Shown: in pieces, positions 1 through 12,871 of the stretch
Layout of the letters: each line of letters opens with the position of its first letter
Numbering within the stretch: the first letter of the stretch is position 1
From: Parasponia andersonii
Taxonomy: Eukaryota > Streptophyta > Magnoliopsida > Rosales > Cannabaceae
Direction of reading: 5' to 3'
Assembly (NCBI GenBank): GCA_002914805.1
Contig: JXTB01000226.1
Coordinates: 410,933 to 474,932 of the forward strand
Length of the DNA: 64,000 bases
Made by a program: the position numbers and the translations under genes
The notes under the pieces: model-generated
The model's database searches: none
Told to the model about the DNA's origin: nothing
The model's input: the letters and a program-made list of their open reading frames with translations, nothing else

Positions 1-2117
1 CCCCTTAGAATTTAAGTTATGCCATTCTTAGCCTTTAAGTATTGATTTTTGACCAAATCTGGTCATTTCCTTCCTCTTTCTCTCCAGCCACGACTTGAAC
101 CACTCCAGCCACTTTCTATACTTCTCTCAGCTCCCCTTAACCATTTCCAAGAGTTTCCAAGTGGTAGAACTCAATTTGAAGCTCAAGAAAGCAAGATAGG
201 TCCAAACTAGTCAAGGTAATCCTACTAGTTCTTCTTCCTAGGTTTTGTGTTATTATTTCAATTCTCCACTTGATACTACTTAAGTAATGTTTTCTCTAGG
301 TCCTGTTGAGTCCTAAGATCAATTTCAAAGCCTTAGAAATCAGTTTTATGGAAGTAGAAGGCAAGAGCTTCAACCAAAGTTCAAACTAGTCAAGGTGAGC
401 TTTTTGTGGAATTTAGAATTGGTAATTTATTTCCATTGCTTTAGCTCTTTAATTAAAGATTTTATTTGATGAATTAAGGTCTAAGAAAACCTTATATATG
501 CTGGAAATACAGAATTTAAGTGGAGAATCAATGTTAGTATTAAAGCCCCAAAGTTTGTTACTTGTGGATTCAAGTATTTTCAAGTGTTTCCATTATTAGA
601 ATAAGCTCCCCATACTTGTAATCTGATTTTATAAAATTAAAATGTATATTTTGTTGATCCCATGATGTAAATATATTTGTTTTGTTGCTATTTGTGACAA
701 CAGAAAAGTGTAAAAGTGGTTTTAAATTTTGTTTAAAACAAAGGAATTGAAGTATACCTAGGTTGCTCTAAATGATCCTCTTTGAGTTATATATGTGGGA
801 ATTGACTTATTGATTGTTATTACAGGTCTTAAACTATGATTTTAATCATGTGCGGATGTCCTAAAAATATGAGAAGTGCTGTCCAAATATTTCTAGAACC
901 AAATGGTACCATTTAGAAGCAAATGGACTATTTTTTATGAAAGTAGATAACATTTTGGTTCATTTTGTGATTAGGGTTCCTTCTTGTGTAAAAGTTGTGA
1001 TTCGGTCTTGTACTTGTTTCTTTAAATATTTTATATTGTAGTGATAATGTTAGTAATAAAATTGATATTAGGTCTTCCACACACCTTGCCACAGAGGATA
1101 CTGGCCCTTTCCACTGTCTTTTCTACTGGACATAAGGTAAGTAAAGATTTATTTTAACTGTATCCCAAGAACAATAGTAGATACAAGATGTTTTCTTACA
1201 TGCTTATGTGTATTACTTCAATTATATATTATTTCTATTATTGTTGCAAAGTTTATAGAAACATAAGCATGGCTTGATCATTTAAGCATAATTTTCAAAG
1301 AAATGAAGTTTTCTACGCATTAGATTTAAGTAGTAACATTGTACTAATTTCATAAGATATATTTTAAGTACAGTGTTTAGTCTGTCTGCATTGGGTAAGT
1401 ATGGTTTGCACAGACATCCTTCCCGTATAGTTGGGCACAGCTTACCGACTGCCGGGACTGAGTATTGTACTATGAGATTTATCAGGTGCATTACTTAGTC
1501 GGTCTGCGTTGGGTAGTTATGGTTCACATTGGCCATGTGTTTCCTTCTCGCACAGGTGGGCACGGCCTACCGACTGCCGCTACTTTGTAATGTACTCAAG
1601 GGCCCTATAAAGAAATGTTTTCTAAGAAAAGTGCATCAAAACGAAAAGTTATAAAAGAAATAGTATAATGGGAATTTCAATAAAGTTTATGCATGAAACA
1701 TGTTTACGAGCATGCATGATCTTTACTTATTGAGCATTAGCTCATTTAGTTCCTGTGATACAGTTGAGGACGTTTTTGATGTATAAAGCTGCTGGTTGGC
1801 TAGCACGTTTTCTTGTTGCTATGATCATACCGATGTAGACAAACTTGACTTGTGGGCGGTATTTTCTATGTATTTTGTTATTCTAGTGTCTTATAAATAA
1901 TACTGCTGATGGCAAGATAAACTGATACGGAGGTTTTAGTTGTATATTTTGTAAAGACACTTTCAAAAAGTAATGCCACGTAGTTTCTTTTGTTTCAGAG
2001 CTCGAAAAGTTTAAATTTGGCCCACCTTTTTGCAAAACTAAAAATATGATTTATAAAAGAATAATACATCCTAGTTTAACCTACGTAGTCGTATAGTTAA
2101 GCTTAGGGGGCGTAACA
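1..2117 (-). mobile_element. LTR of a plant retrotransposon, cut by the window edge
   Basis: Read on the minus strand, the element begins at 2117 with TGTTACGCCCCCTAAGC, the TGT-type start of many plant LTRs. No open frame of useful length is present. Like the other LTRs here it carries a GAGCATTAGCTCA-type motif (about 1733-1745) and a GGGCAC/CCGACTGCC-rich segment (1376-1592). The other end lies before position 1, so neither a target duplication nor solo-LTR status can be tested. It differs in detail from the 5.8-22.5 kb LTR group and may be a separate subfamily. LTR assignment is inference from ends and shared layout. Confidence 0.55.
1376..1592. repeat. Two imperfect 118-bp direct repeats inside the LTR
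   Basis: The block starting at AGTCTGTCTGCATTGGG (about 1379) returns about 118 bp later as AGTCGGTCTGCGTTGGG (about 1497). Both copies end in a CCGACTGCC motif. The local GC content is higher than the flanks. Confidence 0.7.
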
Positions 2118-2422
2118 ATTAATGATGATCATCGTCAAAGACCAGTAAAAAATTACGGTGTGATTTATAAATTGATGTCATGTGTATATGAATAATAACT
2201 TACGATACGCAAATATGTAATTGATTAAAAATCAGTGTGGTAATATTCAATTCCCCTGTTGCCCGATGTGGTATAGTATACTACATACATACATACTAAA
2301 AACCGATATTTACAATACATATATATATATATATATAGCTAGGCTAATATGCAATTCGAATATGGAGAGATCATCATGATGTATGGGCGAAATTTAATTT
2401 ATATGTAACTTTATAAATAGAA

Positions 2423-4707
2423 CTAATTTTGGTCACGCCGATATACTAAAGGTAAACTATGGAGAAGAGTAGTGGCAATGGGGTCGTTATCGGGTAAAAG
2501 CATTCTAGTGTTTATCACAGTGAATATGACCAAGCTGAGGGATACCAAAACAGAGAGCACAAGCATAAAAAGCATTAGGATGTGGGCCATCACTCCTTTC
2601 ACCTCTTGTGCGTACTCAACCGAAGCCAAAGCTAGCACAGACAACGGGAATGAGTAAGCCCACCATGCAACGTTGAACCTCCTCATTGACCTCTTGAAGA
2701 GCATTGGCCTGCATATCTGCCAAAAAATAATAATTATTATGTACGTGTAAATACATATTATAAATATTCATATATATATATATATATAGTTATCTTAATT
2801 TATAGATTATTTATATTCACTTCCATATGATCTTGATATCTCTCTTATTCAAACTTAGAAAACTATACTTCGTTAAATTAGTACGTACTGTGGATATAAC
2901 GGGCATACATTATTAATTTATGGTAAAAGTACTTTTACTTTGTTTTGGCTTGTTTTACTCCCATAAGTACTTGCATTCAGACCATTTAAAAATGGATAAT
3001 GTCATGAATACTAAAAATTTTACTAAATTTTTATTACCTAATATATGAATAGGTAATTCAACGGGTAAACGTGATTAATTTATTTATAGTAAATTTTAAT
3101 ACACTAATTAAATAAAACCAACTTAAATAATTATTAAAAATTTGAAATAACATTATCTTTTAAAAAATGTGATTAATTTATTTATAGTAAATTTTAATAC
3201 ACTAATTAAATAGAACCAACTCAAATAACTATTAAAAATTTGAAATAGCATTATCCTTTAAAAATTGATTCTTGTACCAAGCACATATATATTCTAGCAG
3301 GAGATGTTCATTTCTATAATTAATCAGAAAACATCTGGTTTTAAAAAGCAATAAACGAAGCAGGTGGAGGGTATAGCGCCAGCTACTTGCCATAACTTAC
3401 AATTACGGCCACTTGGAAGTCCCACGTTTGAACATATAGTCTTGCATGAAATTAAATGTAAAAGCTTCAAAATTCCAACATTGGAAAATTATGTACTTTT
3501 TTCAGTTAATTTAATGGTGTCTAGCTTGGTCATTTAAAAACTTTCTCACCTAATTTTAAAAATTATAAATAAAGGGGTAAAATTTGTATCAATCTATTAA
3601 TCTATGGAATATTTTGTTATTTGTGAAACTTGAAGGGACAAATTTCGTTTGCTTAAATTCATACATATTTTTTAAATAATTTTGTCTATATATTAGAGGG
3701 AGGCTGTTTCTTACCTAGCCCAGCTAGTAGCTGGCCAATAATAAAGTACTTCGAAACTACGTTATTATATTGACCTTAATATTCTAATGCAAGATTACCA
3801 GAGACGTGAAGAGAAAGAGGGAGAGAAAAAACAACATCTTTGACCCCATGTCGAAAGCGCCAGCTATTGATTTCCAAGCCAAGCTGGCCATACTCGGCGC
3901 CGCGAAGAACAAGAAGAAGACCGGCCTCAGCATGGCCGGTAGCCGGTCTCCGCCCGACAACCGCTGATAAAGCGTCACGAAGAGCACTAAATAGTGCACC
4001 ATCCCGAGCGAAAACAAGGCCACCGCGCTCTCTCTCCACCCCATCCGAGCCGCCGCCTGCGCCCCGACCAAGTTCCCAATGACCGACAACTGGCTCGTCG
4101 GGTTCGCCGCCATCGACAAATATCTCTTCCCTTTGGTGAACCATTGTCCGTAAATTTTCACGTCGAGGAGCACCACCGGAACAGCAAAAAGCCACCACAG
4201 AACCAAATAAGGGACAGTCGTCGGCGCTAGAAACGGCGCCGTTTGGAGCAAGAGTAGCCAAGAGATCCAAGGAACGAAGAGATAGTTGACTCCCACGTGG
4301 TGCAAGAACTCGGCTTGGACCATCTTGAAGTAAAACAAGCACCTCAAGAGGTATATGAGAGAGAGTAAGATTAGGGTAAACAGAGCGAAAGACCACAGTA
4401 GAAGAAAAGTCAACGTGGGATGAAGCGCGTTGATGACACGACGTAGAGTACTGCTACTCGTGTTATTCATGTCGTGGGACGTTGACCCCAGGAGGGTTTT
4501 CCATAACAAGGCTTGGCCACCTAGAGAAAGACTGATTCTGAAATAACCTGCATGAAATCTGGTTAATATGGATCTTAAATATTTAAGTAATCGGTTAATA
4601 ATTAAGATGGTAATTGGGGGGCTTTGGTGATGACTATTATGGTTATTTGTGGAGATGGAAGGGGCTACTTGGATCACTAGCTCGATCTCGGATTGAGATC
4701 CCGCCAT
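2423..4707 (-). CDS. SLAH1: S-type anion channel, SLAH1/SLAH4-like
   Basis: Two exons on the minus strand: 4707-3799 and 2716-2423. The intron 3798-2717 has GT-AG ends and joins codons in phase 0 (SL|ICRP). The protein is 400 aa, close to the roughly 385 aa I recall for Arabidopsis SLAH1, and lacks the long soluble N terminus of SLAC1 and SLAH2/3. SLAC1-family landmarks are HAGYFRISLSL near residue 52, repeated hydrophobic segments, FAAPSMASLAW, the phenylalanine pair in SKMLFFLSLF that should hold the pore-gating Phe of SLAC1, and RFNVAWWAYSFPLSVLAL in exon 2. SLAC1-type proteins form trimeric plasma-membrane anion channels. Arabidopsis SLAH1 is poorly active alone and modulates SLAH3 in root chloride loading; that role here is inference. 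The ATG at 4707 is the first in frame and lies about 92 bp below a TATA box. Confidence 0.93.
3071..3263. repeat. 98-bp tandem duplication in the SLAH1 intron
   Basis: GTGATTAATTTATTTATAG starts at 3071 and again at 3169. The two units differ at only a few positions up to about 3263, so the duplication is fairly recent. Confidence 0.9.
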
Positions 4708-4798
4708 GGCATGTTATAAGAGGACTTAAACTCATAGAATTTCGATAAGTTTGAGTTTATGCACTTTTTTTTGTGTTACTAATTTGCGCCTTGTGGGG

Positions 4799-4805
4799 TT
4801 TTATA
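4799..4805 (-). promoter_or_regulatory. TATA box of the SLAH1-like gene
   Basis: On the minus strand the sequence reads CTGTATAAAACCCC, a good plant TATA box about 92 bp upstream of the ATG at 4707. Confidence 0.6.
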
Positions 4806-4829
4806 CAGATAAGTGAGTAAGACCATGAC

Positions 4830-5600
4830 AAAGGAAATTCATAAAAAATAGGAATAAGAAATCTACTTAACTGATTCGATTTCTACTTGGTGTTGTTTGT
4901 ATTAATAGGGAAGTCTCTATATTTTAATATGGTTATTAGATTGCTGCCCGCGCAATATTTTAATATTGGCAACTTTCAGGCTGAACTAAAATGCCTAAAT
5001 TATACCTATAAATTTTAGTGAATCTTCTTTATCAAAATATAATACTTATTTATTATATGTATATGCAGAGGCCGGGGGATGAAAATTATAATATTTTAAT
5101 TAATTGTTTTAAAGTAACAGAATATATATAAACATTTTTTTGAGCCGCTAGAAATTAAATCATTTGATTGTACATACTGCCTCCCCCCATCCCCCTTGTT
5201 CTGTTATTATTATTATTATTAAAAAAGTAGCCTATAAAAGAAATTACAATAATAATGACATCAAAATCTTTCAAAACAAAAATAATAATTATATCAAAGT
5301 ACGCAACATCATCCAGTCCATAAGAAAGCTTTCAACTGTCAAACACTTAAATGTATTTACTACAGAGAAAAAGAAAAAAACGTGTAATAAAATAAAAACA
5401 TATTTCTATGAAGGGGAAAAAATAAAAAAGTAAAAATATGTCTATATTTTATGACCGAAAAAAAAAAAGTTTCCTCATTTGTTTTCTGTTATCAACTTAG
5501 TAAGAAAACGAAAGGCAACCATAATACATAGGTATACTATTTGTTCCACTTGTTTAGTCAATTAACTTATTGCATTCGCTTTTTGTTTATTGGATTTGGT
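4830..5600. other. AT-rich spacer
   Basis: A-rich and AT-rich sequence upstream of the SLAH1-like gene. The 89-codon frame at 5164-5433 is low-complexity Lys/Asn and does not look like a gene. Nothing else recognisable. Confidence 0.6.
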
Positions 5601-5619
5601 TCTGCCTGTTTTGACAATG

Positions 5620-5814
5620 GAGCACAAGGTATATCTAAATAGAATCCATTATTTGACAGCTAACGAAAACTAGCCATATTTTTTCCCCCCCGTATTTGGC
5701 AGATTGCGACTTTTATCTTTCTCTAATCAACTTTCTTGTTCTAACACGGAAGTGCAATATTCAGCTGATGGAAAATTTCACAAAAGTGAAAAATTTCTTG
5801 ATTTGTTTGAAAAG
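5620..5814 (+). repeat. Duplicated segment, copy A part 1
   Basis: Matches about 15285-15315 plus 17865-17970 in the same orientation, for example ATATTTTTTCC then TTTGGCA, ATTGCGA and CTTTCTTGTTCTAACA. Copy B is interrupted by the LTR at 15316-17864; this copy is not, and reads across that site (ATCTAAATAGAATCCATT). Function unknown; no frame is conserved between copies. Confidence 0.75.
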
Positions 5815-6306
5815 TGTCAAAAGTTTTAATTTTTAGAAAAATGATCCATTTAAATAAAATAATCGGAATTCCAACTCGTGAACCACTCCCACACACTATT
5901 AAACATAGATCGAATAATTATTTAAAAACGCGAAATTAAATATTAATTCAAGCATCACCATCATCCACAACAAAGGTCAAATACTAGAATGACATACATA
6001 AGTTCGCAGATAAAATAGAAAGCAACAATTTTGGTTCAATGCTAATACAAAACCCAAATAGTCCAACGACTACGACAATAAACTCCTAGCATTACCAAGA
6101 GACGAAATGCAATCTAGATGACCTCTTACTCCTCTTGATCACCAAGATCGCACTGGACACCACCTGAGGAAGAAGGTAAGGGAGTGAGCATAAAATGCCC
6201 AGTAGAAAAAACAATTATTCGGTCGAAAATATTTCAAGTGATGGAGAATTTCTGCATGGTTAGTTTAGTCCAAAATATCCATATATATATAATCAAAACC
6301 GGAAAT

Positions 6307-6342
<36 letters not shown>

Positions 6343-7910
6343 GTATAATCAAAACCATTCAATTCATATGCACATGACATAAATCAACCCATATCCATGA
6401 GCTCACATCCTCTCATCTGTAGAAACTCAGGATGATAGCACTAAGTGTACCTAACAGCCTGCTTGATACCTAAGCCTATACCCAGAGGGGATACCCATGT
6501 GCCGCCTACCAAACCTGGAGGGGCAACCGAATTGCCTACGTCTGCCAAATAGGGAGGTAATCAGAAGTAATAAAACTCCGCGTGAGTTTATGGACTTTCA
6601 CCGACGGTGTGGCACGCAGCGCCATACTGTAAACCCACGATGCTAACACGGTACTCATGTATGATCCTATGACATGTGCAATACAGAACTGAAGTTTGAA
6701 AATAATCGTGCTCTTGTTTTTCAGTAAAATCAGTATACTAGGATTTTATAGAAAAACAGGCAGCATAACGGTCCTATTTTTAATATACCCAAAATAACCT
6801 GTACTCAAAAAATTCCTAGAGCAATACATTATACATCTCATACAACCAATTCCCATCACAGATACTCAAAAAAACCAAAAATCACATTTGTTCTCATATG
6901 TTGCGGAAAATAAGTTTTATTCTAAAATAATATAAAACACAGGTAATTGAATCCCTACCTTGCTCGAATAGCAATACCACGCTATCGAATCCCCAAGGTG
7001 TCGTTGACGATCGGTCGGAGGGTCGGGAACCAATTCTAAGTCCTCGATCGTCCTCTTGCGAAATACCAACTTCTCACAAGAACTTCAATTCCACAAACGA
7101 ACTTCTTCACTGAATTCCTAGCACCCAAAATAGCTAGGTTAAATATATAACTTGTCCAATTCGGATTCGGGCCTATACCAGGCCGGTGACATGCGAAATA
7201 AGGTAAAATCTCGACCGTCCGATCTCCATTTTCGTGCCGATCACCAAATAACACAATATATATATATATATATATATATATCAAATTTCTTCATTTTCCG
7301 AGTACATTCCAAAAATGAACTCAAAAACACAATCCAATGGCCGGATCAAAAACAACAACCATAAACTCGAAATATCAAAAAATGACAACTTTCAATCTGG
7401 GCAAAATGGGATTGAGATATATATATCTTGATGATCCTTGAGACGAGAAGAATCCAACGGGACCAATTGGAGGTCGAACGGTGGCCGGTGGCCAAAAATC
7501 TGAAACGGTGACTTGGAGGTTTTCCAGCGTTATAGGCAACGGCGGCGGCTGGCGAGGGGCGGCGAATCTTCGGCGCGGCATGGGAACACTTTGCCGGTCG
7601 GTGGCGCGGGCAGACGGTGGCCGAAGCAGCGGTCGCGGCTTCCTCTGGTGGTGCGGCTGAAAAACGCAGCGAGAGAGAGAGAGGGAGAGAGAGAGAGAGA
7701 GAGAAAGAAAAAGGACGGGGCATGTGGACCTGTCTTATAGGGTTGTACAATTTTTCATAAGTCCCTAAATTTCAAATCTCTATCAATCTAGTTCCCCAAA
7801 ATTGCAATTTAGTCCCTCTGCACAAACTTTTACAAATTAATCCCTACAATATTATATCCGAAAAATTAATAAAATGTCTAAATTACCCTCGAAAATTCTG
7901 AGTTTTTACA
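5815..7910 (+). mobile_element. LTR copy (same family as 15316-17864), left end uncertain
   Basis: The right end is AGTTTTTACA at 7910, matching GGATTTTACA of the LTR ending at 17864. The body shares the GAGCATAAAATGCCCAGTAGAA segment near 6185, the GGATACCCATGT and GGAGGGGCA region (6480-6530), the TTGAATCCCTACCT block and a GC-rich tract (7440-7670). Copy B lacks it at the matching site (CAAAAGTTAGGCTTAAG). The left boundary is tentatively the TGTCAAAAG at 5815; no clear target duplication is visible, so the left end may be decayed or deleted. No internal retroelement sequence adjoins it. Confidence 0.7.
7671..7704. repeat. (GA)n microsatellite
   Basis: Nearly uninterrupted GA dinucleotides in the GC-rich part of the LTR. 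Confidence 0.9.
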
Positions 7911-8246
7911 GATTAGGCTTAAGCTTATATTTGTAGCATATATTTATTTTTAATTTCCATAAGAAATAAATAAGCTTATATATTTAATATTGTATAACCA
8001 GTTGGGAGTCCATGTATATAATATGCATGGTTTTGTTTGAGTTTTTTTTAAGCTCATGTTTTGTTTTAAATATACATAATATATACAGAAAGAGACCACT
8101 CTATTATCCTATAAACTAATTAACCAAAGTTATTCTGTTCGTATCATATTAACTAAGTTATTGTGCTATATATGTTAATTAAATGTTTCCGGGAAAAAAA
8201 AAAATTGGCACCGTAAGGCTTCAATTTGTATGTTGATATATTAACC
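7911..8246 (+). repeat. Duplicated segment, copy A part 2
   Basis: Matches 18025-18095 plus 18762-19036 in direct orientation: TTAGGCTTAAGCTTATATTTG, GCATGGTTTTGTTTG, AAGCTCATGTTTTGTTTTAA, ACTCTATTATCCTATAAA, TTGATATATTAACC. This copy keeps the uninterrupted site (AAGCTTATATATTTAATATT) into which a solo LTR inserted in copy B. It ends at the left border of the CACTA element. Confidence 0.85.
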
Positions 8247-8332
8247 CACTACACCAAAAATCCTAATATGCGACATTTCGAAATGCTACTATTACATGTT
8301 TTTTGTGACATTTGTACCAAATGTGGGGTACT

Positions 8333-11174
8333 TGTAAAAATAACTGAATTTTTTTAAAGGGTATAAAAGTAATTTTGAGCTATGGGTAGTTTGGTAATTT
8401 CAATTTTTCAGGATATTTAAATAACATATCTAGGTTGTATCTAGACTTAATTATGTCTAGGTTCAATTAGACGAAAATGTAAAGAAAGTTTTAAAACAAG
8501 GACTAAAACAAAATTTTTGAGGGCATAATTGTGAGAAAGTTCAAAAAATTTGGCAAAAATTCGAATTTCTAAAATAGTACCCATTTAATCTGGAGCTGAC
8601 ACGTGGCCACAAACCTTTTCTTTTGCCCATAAATCCTTGAATTCCTCATCTCTTCTCACTAAAGGCCCACGAAATCTCTCTTCCAGCACCTCTCGGTTTC
8701 TCTTCGAAATTCTGGCAATGGCATCGACCCAGGTGATGAACTCCAGCCAGGAATGCTCCCAGCTGACGAAAGAAGCTGCACCGTTGTGCTCCTCCACCTG
8801 TCGCGCGGCCAGACGCAAAAATAGGAGGCGTGAAACTGCACCCAAATAGCGGCATAATCCCGCGATTGAACCGTCGTGCACTGCCATCAGCTACTCCCAC
8901 CAGCCGCAATATTCACCCAACATCGGACTCAAAGAGTTTCAGCCATTGATTGCCGGAAAGTTTGGCTTCGGTGAGTGTTTAATCATTTTGGCATTTTTGT
9001 AACAAAAATATGATATTTTTATAGTTATTTTTATAAACTTCAAGTATTGATTGTGAAACTTTGAGGAATGATTACACGATTTAAGACAATATTATAGGCA
9101 ATATTATAGAGTTGTGTTATGCAGAATTGACATTTAGTTTGTGAGAAAATTTGGTCTTTTGTAATTATTTCAGAACTCATTGTTTCGATAAACTTTAATA
9201 AGGAAAAAGAGGAGACTAAAACTAAGATGAATACGATAAATTTTGTGTTGAAACAGAATCTAGAAACGAGATAATGCTTGAATAAAAAATGTGGTAATTT
9301 TCTAGATATTTCCAAAAACTGATTTTTTACAATTATTCTCGCAAGGCCATATAAATTACATGATATAAAAGAGGGGTTTGAAACAACATTGAATATGATT
9401 ATTTTGTATCCAAATGATATCAAGAAGAACGTTAAGTTTTGAATAAAAAAGTTGATATTTTTCTAAATACTTTTAAAAGTGGTATTTTCGTAACTTTTGG
9501 ATTTTTAAGCCAATTTAAGGCTCGAGACTTCAAAATTGAATTTTAATTTCGAATTTGGACTTAGTGAGATCAAGAGACAAATTTTGATATTAAATATGAC
9601 TACATTTCAAAGTGGCACGAAAATCATGGCAAATGACCCGTGAGTAGTGCCATTTTGTGTGTCACAGGCTGGGTCTTGAGGCGTGATCTACTTTTGATAA
9701 ATTTTATGTTTGGCCTAGTATTTTTGTGTGTTCTGAATTCAGTGGTGATCTCAATTTCTTAATCTGAGGCTCTGTTGGAAAAATAATTTTTTTAAATGAG
9801 CTTATCGGGATCTTAAAACAACTGTTCAAGCACCCAAGTTACCAACATGAGTTTCTTTGAATGTCGTTAGCTTAGTATAGCTATCACATTGAGGTAGAGG
9901 TTCAATTACCTAATTTTATACTTGTTTTATAATTGATTTATGAAAAATCGTAATTTACGCGATGATTTACTAAATTGTGGAAACATATTGGATTATAGAT
10001 ACTAAGATTAGATTGTGTGGACTTATATATATATTTTTAAATTGTAATTATGGGGTAATACAACGGTCTACCCATATTATAATAAATCCCAAAATAATGC
10101 CAAGTGATATTTTTAAATTACTGTTCGATTATTTCATTAATGTATAGTTATTTTGAAATGTTAAATATTGTACATACCATAGGATAACATATGAGATATA
10201 TCTTAGGCATTGAAATGTTTAGTGGACAGCCCGCATCCTCACTCTCAGTGAGAGTCTATAAACCCGCGCGAGGTCTTCTGATTATCTCCTATTCGGTAGG
10301 TATAGGCATTCAATTATCCCTCTGGTTCAGTAAGTATAGACACATGAGTGTCCTTCTAATTTTCCGGGATATGTATCAAATAGATAGTATTTAGTATATG
10401 TAGTACAAGTTACTTTATTTCGTGATGAATTTATACGAGCTTATGAGATAGGATGATTTATGACATGTACAATAATATTGTTTTATTTTTGGTTTTGATT
10501 ATGTGAATATTCTGAATATTATTTATTTTATAAACTTTATTTATAAATGGATTTATAGAAAAGGAATTAACCATACAAGTTTGGTAAAATTACATCTATT
10601 AAAAAAATAACTGAATTTCTACTAAGTATGTGAATATTCATCCCCTCCATTTCTTCTACTTTTAGGTAGTCATCTATTTGAGATAATAATCTCGGTAGTC
10701 AGACAAGCTGCATAGTTTGTACTTGCTTTCCCACTCTTCTTCCCAGATAGGTATCTGTCTTTTGTTAATTTCTTTTTCCTTGTCCAATTATTTATCTAAA
10801 ATTGATAAATTTGCTAAGTAGATGTATGAGAATGATTTTCTTATTAATTTGAGAACCTGAAACTACAAGTGATTTAATGTAAATTATTTTGAACATTAGA
10901 TTAAAGTTTTTAGTTAAACTCAATTTACCAAAATTGATAGTTTCTCAACGAGTATTTAAATGAAATTAGAAATTTTCTTGAACTTTATTGGATATTTTTC
11001 TTAAACAATTAAAAACTAATAAAGATTTTGAATATTATAAAATTCATAATAACTAGTAGATCAAAATGAAATTATCTAATACTTGATTTATCATGAATTG
11101 AGTAAAATTAATGTTTTATTATATCTTCATTTAAAATTTTCAAAAGTCACAGTTTTAGATTTTTAGTCATGATA
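8333..11174 (-). mobile_element. Old solo-LTR-like insertion inside the CACTA element
   Basis: Minus-strand copy of the LTR at 15316-17864. The plus strand starts TGTAAAAATAACTGAA (complement of ...TTTTTACA) and ends AGATTTTTAGTCATGATA at 11174, the decayed counterpart of the complement of TGTCACGACCGAAAATC. Blocks match throughout: the doublet around 8430-8460 (ATCTAGACTTAATTATGTC), 9480-9600 (ATTTTCGTAACTTTTGGAT), 10200-10380 (AACCCGCGCGAGG; ATTCGGTAGG) and 10615-10650 (ATTCATCCCCTCC). Flanks GTACT and ATACC agree at three of five positions, with transitions at the rest, compatible with a worn 5-bp target duplication. The terminal change to ATA and many mismatches indicate age. Confidence 0.75.
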
Positions 11175-11523
11175 ATACCCGTGTGACTAAAAGTCTTGGT
11201 GACACTTAAAATATTTTGTATCATATTGTTTAGTGTTATTTGTAAAATGCTACTATATTATATTAATGACACTTTCAAATATCACTAAATTATTAACTTA
11301 ATAAAAAAAAAAGAGTTTTAATGATATTTCAAAAATATTATCAAACCATATTAATGACATTTGGAAAAATGAAACTAAAAGAAAATTAACGGTTAGATAC
11401 AAAAATTTTGGTTCCAAAAAGTATTTCTTAGTCAAACGATTATAAAAACTGGATTTATTTTTATTATCTTAATTGGTCAATAAAAAATATTGGTTACCAA
11501 CGTTCTGTTGCTAATTATTGTAC

Positions 11524-11526
<3 letters not shown>

Positions 11527-11582
<56 letters not shown>
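11527..11582. repeat. (AT)n microsatellite
   Basis: About 28 uninterrupted AT units. A similar shorter run lies at 11790-11823. Confidence 0.95.
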
Positions 11583-11585
<3 letters not shown>

Positions 11586-11785
11586 TTGCATGTAGATAAA
11601 TTGAATGAATTTTTGCAATTTTCTTTTTTTACTATTTCGTAATCGTAGAAATACTCCGAAGATAATATTAACCATAAAAATTATAAAAAAACTAGAAAAA
11701 TAAAGTAAATTAATATTCTTCAATAAAATAATTTAGTTTACATGATCTCATCAAAATTACACGAAATTGTGTAGAATTGAAGGCT

Positions 11786-11825
<40 letters not shown>

Positions 11826-12755
11826 TCTACTAAAATGGTGAATTAAATTCTTGAGTTTGCTCAGATAGTGGGGTGCATTCATCTCATCGATTCCTGAAAA
11901 ATAGACGAAAGAAAGAGAAATAATAATGGCACTTTGCTATAGAAAATAGTATAGGAGTTTCCAATTTCCTATAGAAGTAAAAAGAAACACGGGTGAGGAG
12001 CTTCACTTATACATCACATCCCATAGGTATATGCTTTCTTTTTCATCCTTTATTAATTTCGTGTTACCCAAATAGCTTTCTTTTTCTCTAGAATGGAGTT
12101 GTATCGAATGCATCCATTTTGTTAAATCGGTAATAAACCTGACAAAATAATTCAAAAAATGTTAAAATAAAATTGTTACAATCAAAACAAATCACTAGCT
12201 TGCAAAAAGAAATATGAAATAAAAACTTGAAGATAACCCTTAAGATTACAGTAAAGCTTGAAAAGAAAGAAGACATGCTTTGAAAAGAACTAAGATGAAA
12301 CTGAGAGAGCTATACTTAATCCATAGATAAGCATTTTAGTTGATGGAGTGATGAAAACACTCTCATAGGTAGATGAAAAAAAATATATAATGTGTTGGAT
12401 GAGTTAGTTTACACTTTAAATTTGTTTGAAATTTGGTGATATGGTAAATTTTAGGAAACTAAACTTAAATTTGCTTGAAAATTTCAGGAATCTAGAAAAA
12501 ATTTTAAATATTAAATTCTTTTATTTTAGCAATCTTAAATTTAAAATCTTAACATTCCCCCTTTATTAAAACACGTTTAAAATTTTAGATAACTTAAAAT
12601 TTTAATTACTTAACACACTAATCTGTTATATAAATCTACATGAAAAATCTATTATATGAACTTGTACACAGTTGGTGTAAACTGGCCCTTACAAATCAGT
12701 TTTTGCTTAGTTCTTTTATTTTTTAATTTTACTTTAATTATTTATTCTTGAGATG

Positions 12756-12871
12756 GTCTATTGAATAGGAGTTCATACTTATAAAACTAAAATATAACTT
12801 CTACTCATGTTTTGATAGTCTATTGAATAGGAGTTCATACTTATAAAACTAAATTATAACTTCTACTCATA
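12756..12871. repeat. 62-bp tandem duplication
   Basis: GTCTATTGAATAGGAGTTCA starts at 12756 and again at 12818. The copies are nearly identical through TATAACTTCTACTCAT. It lies within the CACTA interior. Confidence 0.9.

Noticed and set aside
3357-3381. Resemblance to miR390 (AAGCAGG...GGGTATAGCGCC)
   Set aside because: miR390 is almost invariant in plants, but this needs several gaps to align, and no matching star strand is present nearby.
3776-4396. 206-codon minus-strand frame and plus-strand frames at 3840-4082 and 3994-4230
   Set aside because: They overlap exon 1 of the SLAH1-like gene in other frames; the SLAH1 frame has clear family motifs and these do not.
7346-7750. 134-codon frame and its partners at 7375-7581 and 7513-7740
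   Set aside because: Open only because of the GC-rich and GA-repeat part of an LTR; low-complexity protein with no domain.
8585-8909. Overlapping frames of 60-100 codons on both strands
   Set aside because: They lie inside the nested LTR at 8333-11174 and show no domain. Many frames open at once in a GC-richer patch is a composition effect.
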